Of a stretch of DNA of 64,000 nt, positions 63,330 to 64,000 are shown one piece after another. Numbering within the stretch: the first letter of the stretch is position 1; every line of letters starts with the position of its first letter. Origin of the DNA: Rhizorhabdus sp. (lineage in GTDB: Bacteria; Pseudomonadota; Alphaproteobacteria; Sphingomonadales; Sphingomonadaceae); contig NZ_JAGMXV010000002.1 in the NCBI RefSeq assembly GCF_018006725.1, positions 1-64,000 on the forward strand, written 5' to 3'. The notes under the pieces are model-generated. The model was not told the DNA's origin and searched no databases. It saw only the letters and a program-made list of their open reading frames with translations. The position numbers were made by a program, and so were the translations under genes.

Positions 63330-64000
63330 CTATTGCCCATGTTCGTCGAGCCACAGCGCGTGGGCGTCGATCCGCAGCCGCGTGATCGCGCGATGCGCCT
63401 CGGCCCGCGCCTCGATCTCGGCGCGCCGCGTCTCACGCGCCTGACGGCGTGCGTAGAGCAGGTCAGCCAGATCGATATGACCGAGCGCATTACCCTGTTC
63501 GGTGCGCCCGGCGGCGGCATCCGCTGCAGCAGCGGCCTTCTCCATCTCGATCCAGGCCGCATGACGGCTGCGCGCGCCGGATAGATCCGCGCTTGCAGTC
63601 GCTTCGACCGACCGCTGCACCGCCGACAGTTCGAAGCGCGCAGCGTCGGCCTCGGCCCCGGCCTGGTCCGCAACCGCGCGCCGATGCCCGCCACCCAGCG
63701 GGATCGACGCGACCACGCCGGCGCCGCGCTCCATCCCGCTGCGCTCGCTGAACATCCGTACGCCAAAGGAGGGATCGGCCACCCGGTCGGCCCGCGCCCG
63801 ACGTGCCAGCACGTCCATCCGCATCGCTTCGCGGTCGGCGGCAACAATCTCGTGGCTGTTCTCGACCACCTTGTCGCGCAGTCGATCCAGGCCGCCATCC
63901 GGCAATTCAGGCGCTGCCAGAGGCGGCGGTTCATCGCCCATCACGAGATCGGGAAAATTGGAGGCCAGCTTCGCGCGCGCCTGTTCGCGCTCGGCGAAGG
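63330..64000 (-). CDS. TolC-family outer-membrane efflux protein, C-terminal part
   Basis: The 3' part of a minus-strand gene entering from the right edge; the frame stays open to base 64000 (about 223 residues in the window). The sequence is long amphipathic helices with the repeat pattern of the outer membrane efflux (OEP) domain: MRMDVLARRARADRVADPSFGVRMFSERSGMERGAGVVASIPLGGGHRRA, then helices ending ADLLYARRQARETRRAEIEARAEAHRAITRLRIDAHALWLDEHGQ. Such proteins form the outer duct of RND or other efflux systems, often metal efflux (CusC/CzcC-like). Partner genes lie beyond the window. Confidence 0.75.
   Translation of the reverse strand, partial: FAEREQARAKLASNFPDLVMGDEPPPLAAPELPDGGLDRLRDKVVENSHEIVAADREAMRMDVLARRARADRVADPSFGVRMFSERSGMERGAGVVASIPLGGGHRRAVADQAGAEADAARFELSAVQRSVEATASADLSGARSRHAAWIEMEKAAAAADAAAGRTEQGNALGHIDLADLLYARRQARETRRAEIEARAEAHRAITRLRIDAHALWLDEHGQ

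Overview
The window is GC-rich chromosomal DNA from an alphaproteobacterium, most likely a member of the Sphingomonadaceae (Sphingomonas or a close relative). This rests on established markers of the group seen here: a perfect GTTC-N7-GTTC LexA operator in front of lexA, an NDUFA12-type complex I accessory subunit, a carotenoid crtY, a DUF2336 protein, and the order tRNA-Trp, secE, nusG, rplK, rplA. Almost all of it is ordinary core chromosome. No phage, insertion sequence or CRISPR array was seen.

Positions 1-10573 form a respiration and low-oxygen block: the end of the cbb3 oxidase operon (ccoO', ccoQ, ccoP) with its assembly genes ccoGHIS, a phosphate-selective porin behind two tandem Pho boxes, and a divergent ompW/hemN pair sharing a perfect FNR/FixK box. 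Positions 10755-23102 hold an MHS-type transporter, a class A acid phosphatase, a divergent MerC-like/DUF1826 pair around a Zur box, trpG-trpD, a Fur-box Fiu-type siderophore receptor, a PilZ protein, trpC-moaC-moeA and lexA. Positions 23152-29738 carry a small minus-strand run (VOC, GNAT, comEC, NTF2-like), then gltX and gltA ending in a strong terminator. A cluster of palindromic repeats follows.

Positions 30838-35881 are the most interesting part: a compact, atypical lasso-peptide cluster. On the plus strand lie a PqqD-like leader-binding protein, an unrecognised protein with a C/CxxC motif, an HprK-like kinase and a sulfotransferase. Converging on them from the minus strand are a promoter, a 53-residue precursor gene, a perfect hairpin and an asparagine-synthetase-like lasso cyclase. 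The predicted 18-residue core ends in Ser, as expected for a C-terminal Ser kinase, and has Asp at ring position 9. No B2 leader protease, transporter or isopeptidase is visible.

Positions 35924-43932 contain ung and a group of signalling-like proteins with degenerate phosphotransfer sites: a coiled-coil membrane protein, an HPt-like protein without its His, a DUF2336 protein, and a histidine kinase whose phospho-acceptor His is replaced by Gln. Positions 44021-45532 are a self-contained ECF41 sigma factor, its target promoter and a carboxymuconolactone-decarboxylase gene. The remainder holds thiC with a TPP riboswitch, crtY, a LOG-type nucleosidase, aat overlapping a DUF2155 gene tail to tail, mlaD, NDUFA12, a DUF192 lipoprotein, a double cold-shock protein, recX, a fatty-acyl-AMP ligase, the secE-rplA operon, a chemoreceptor, a small PEP-CTERM-like protein, hisE, a HIT protein and the end of a TolC-family gene.
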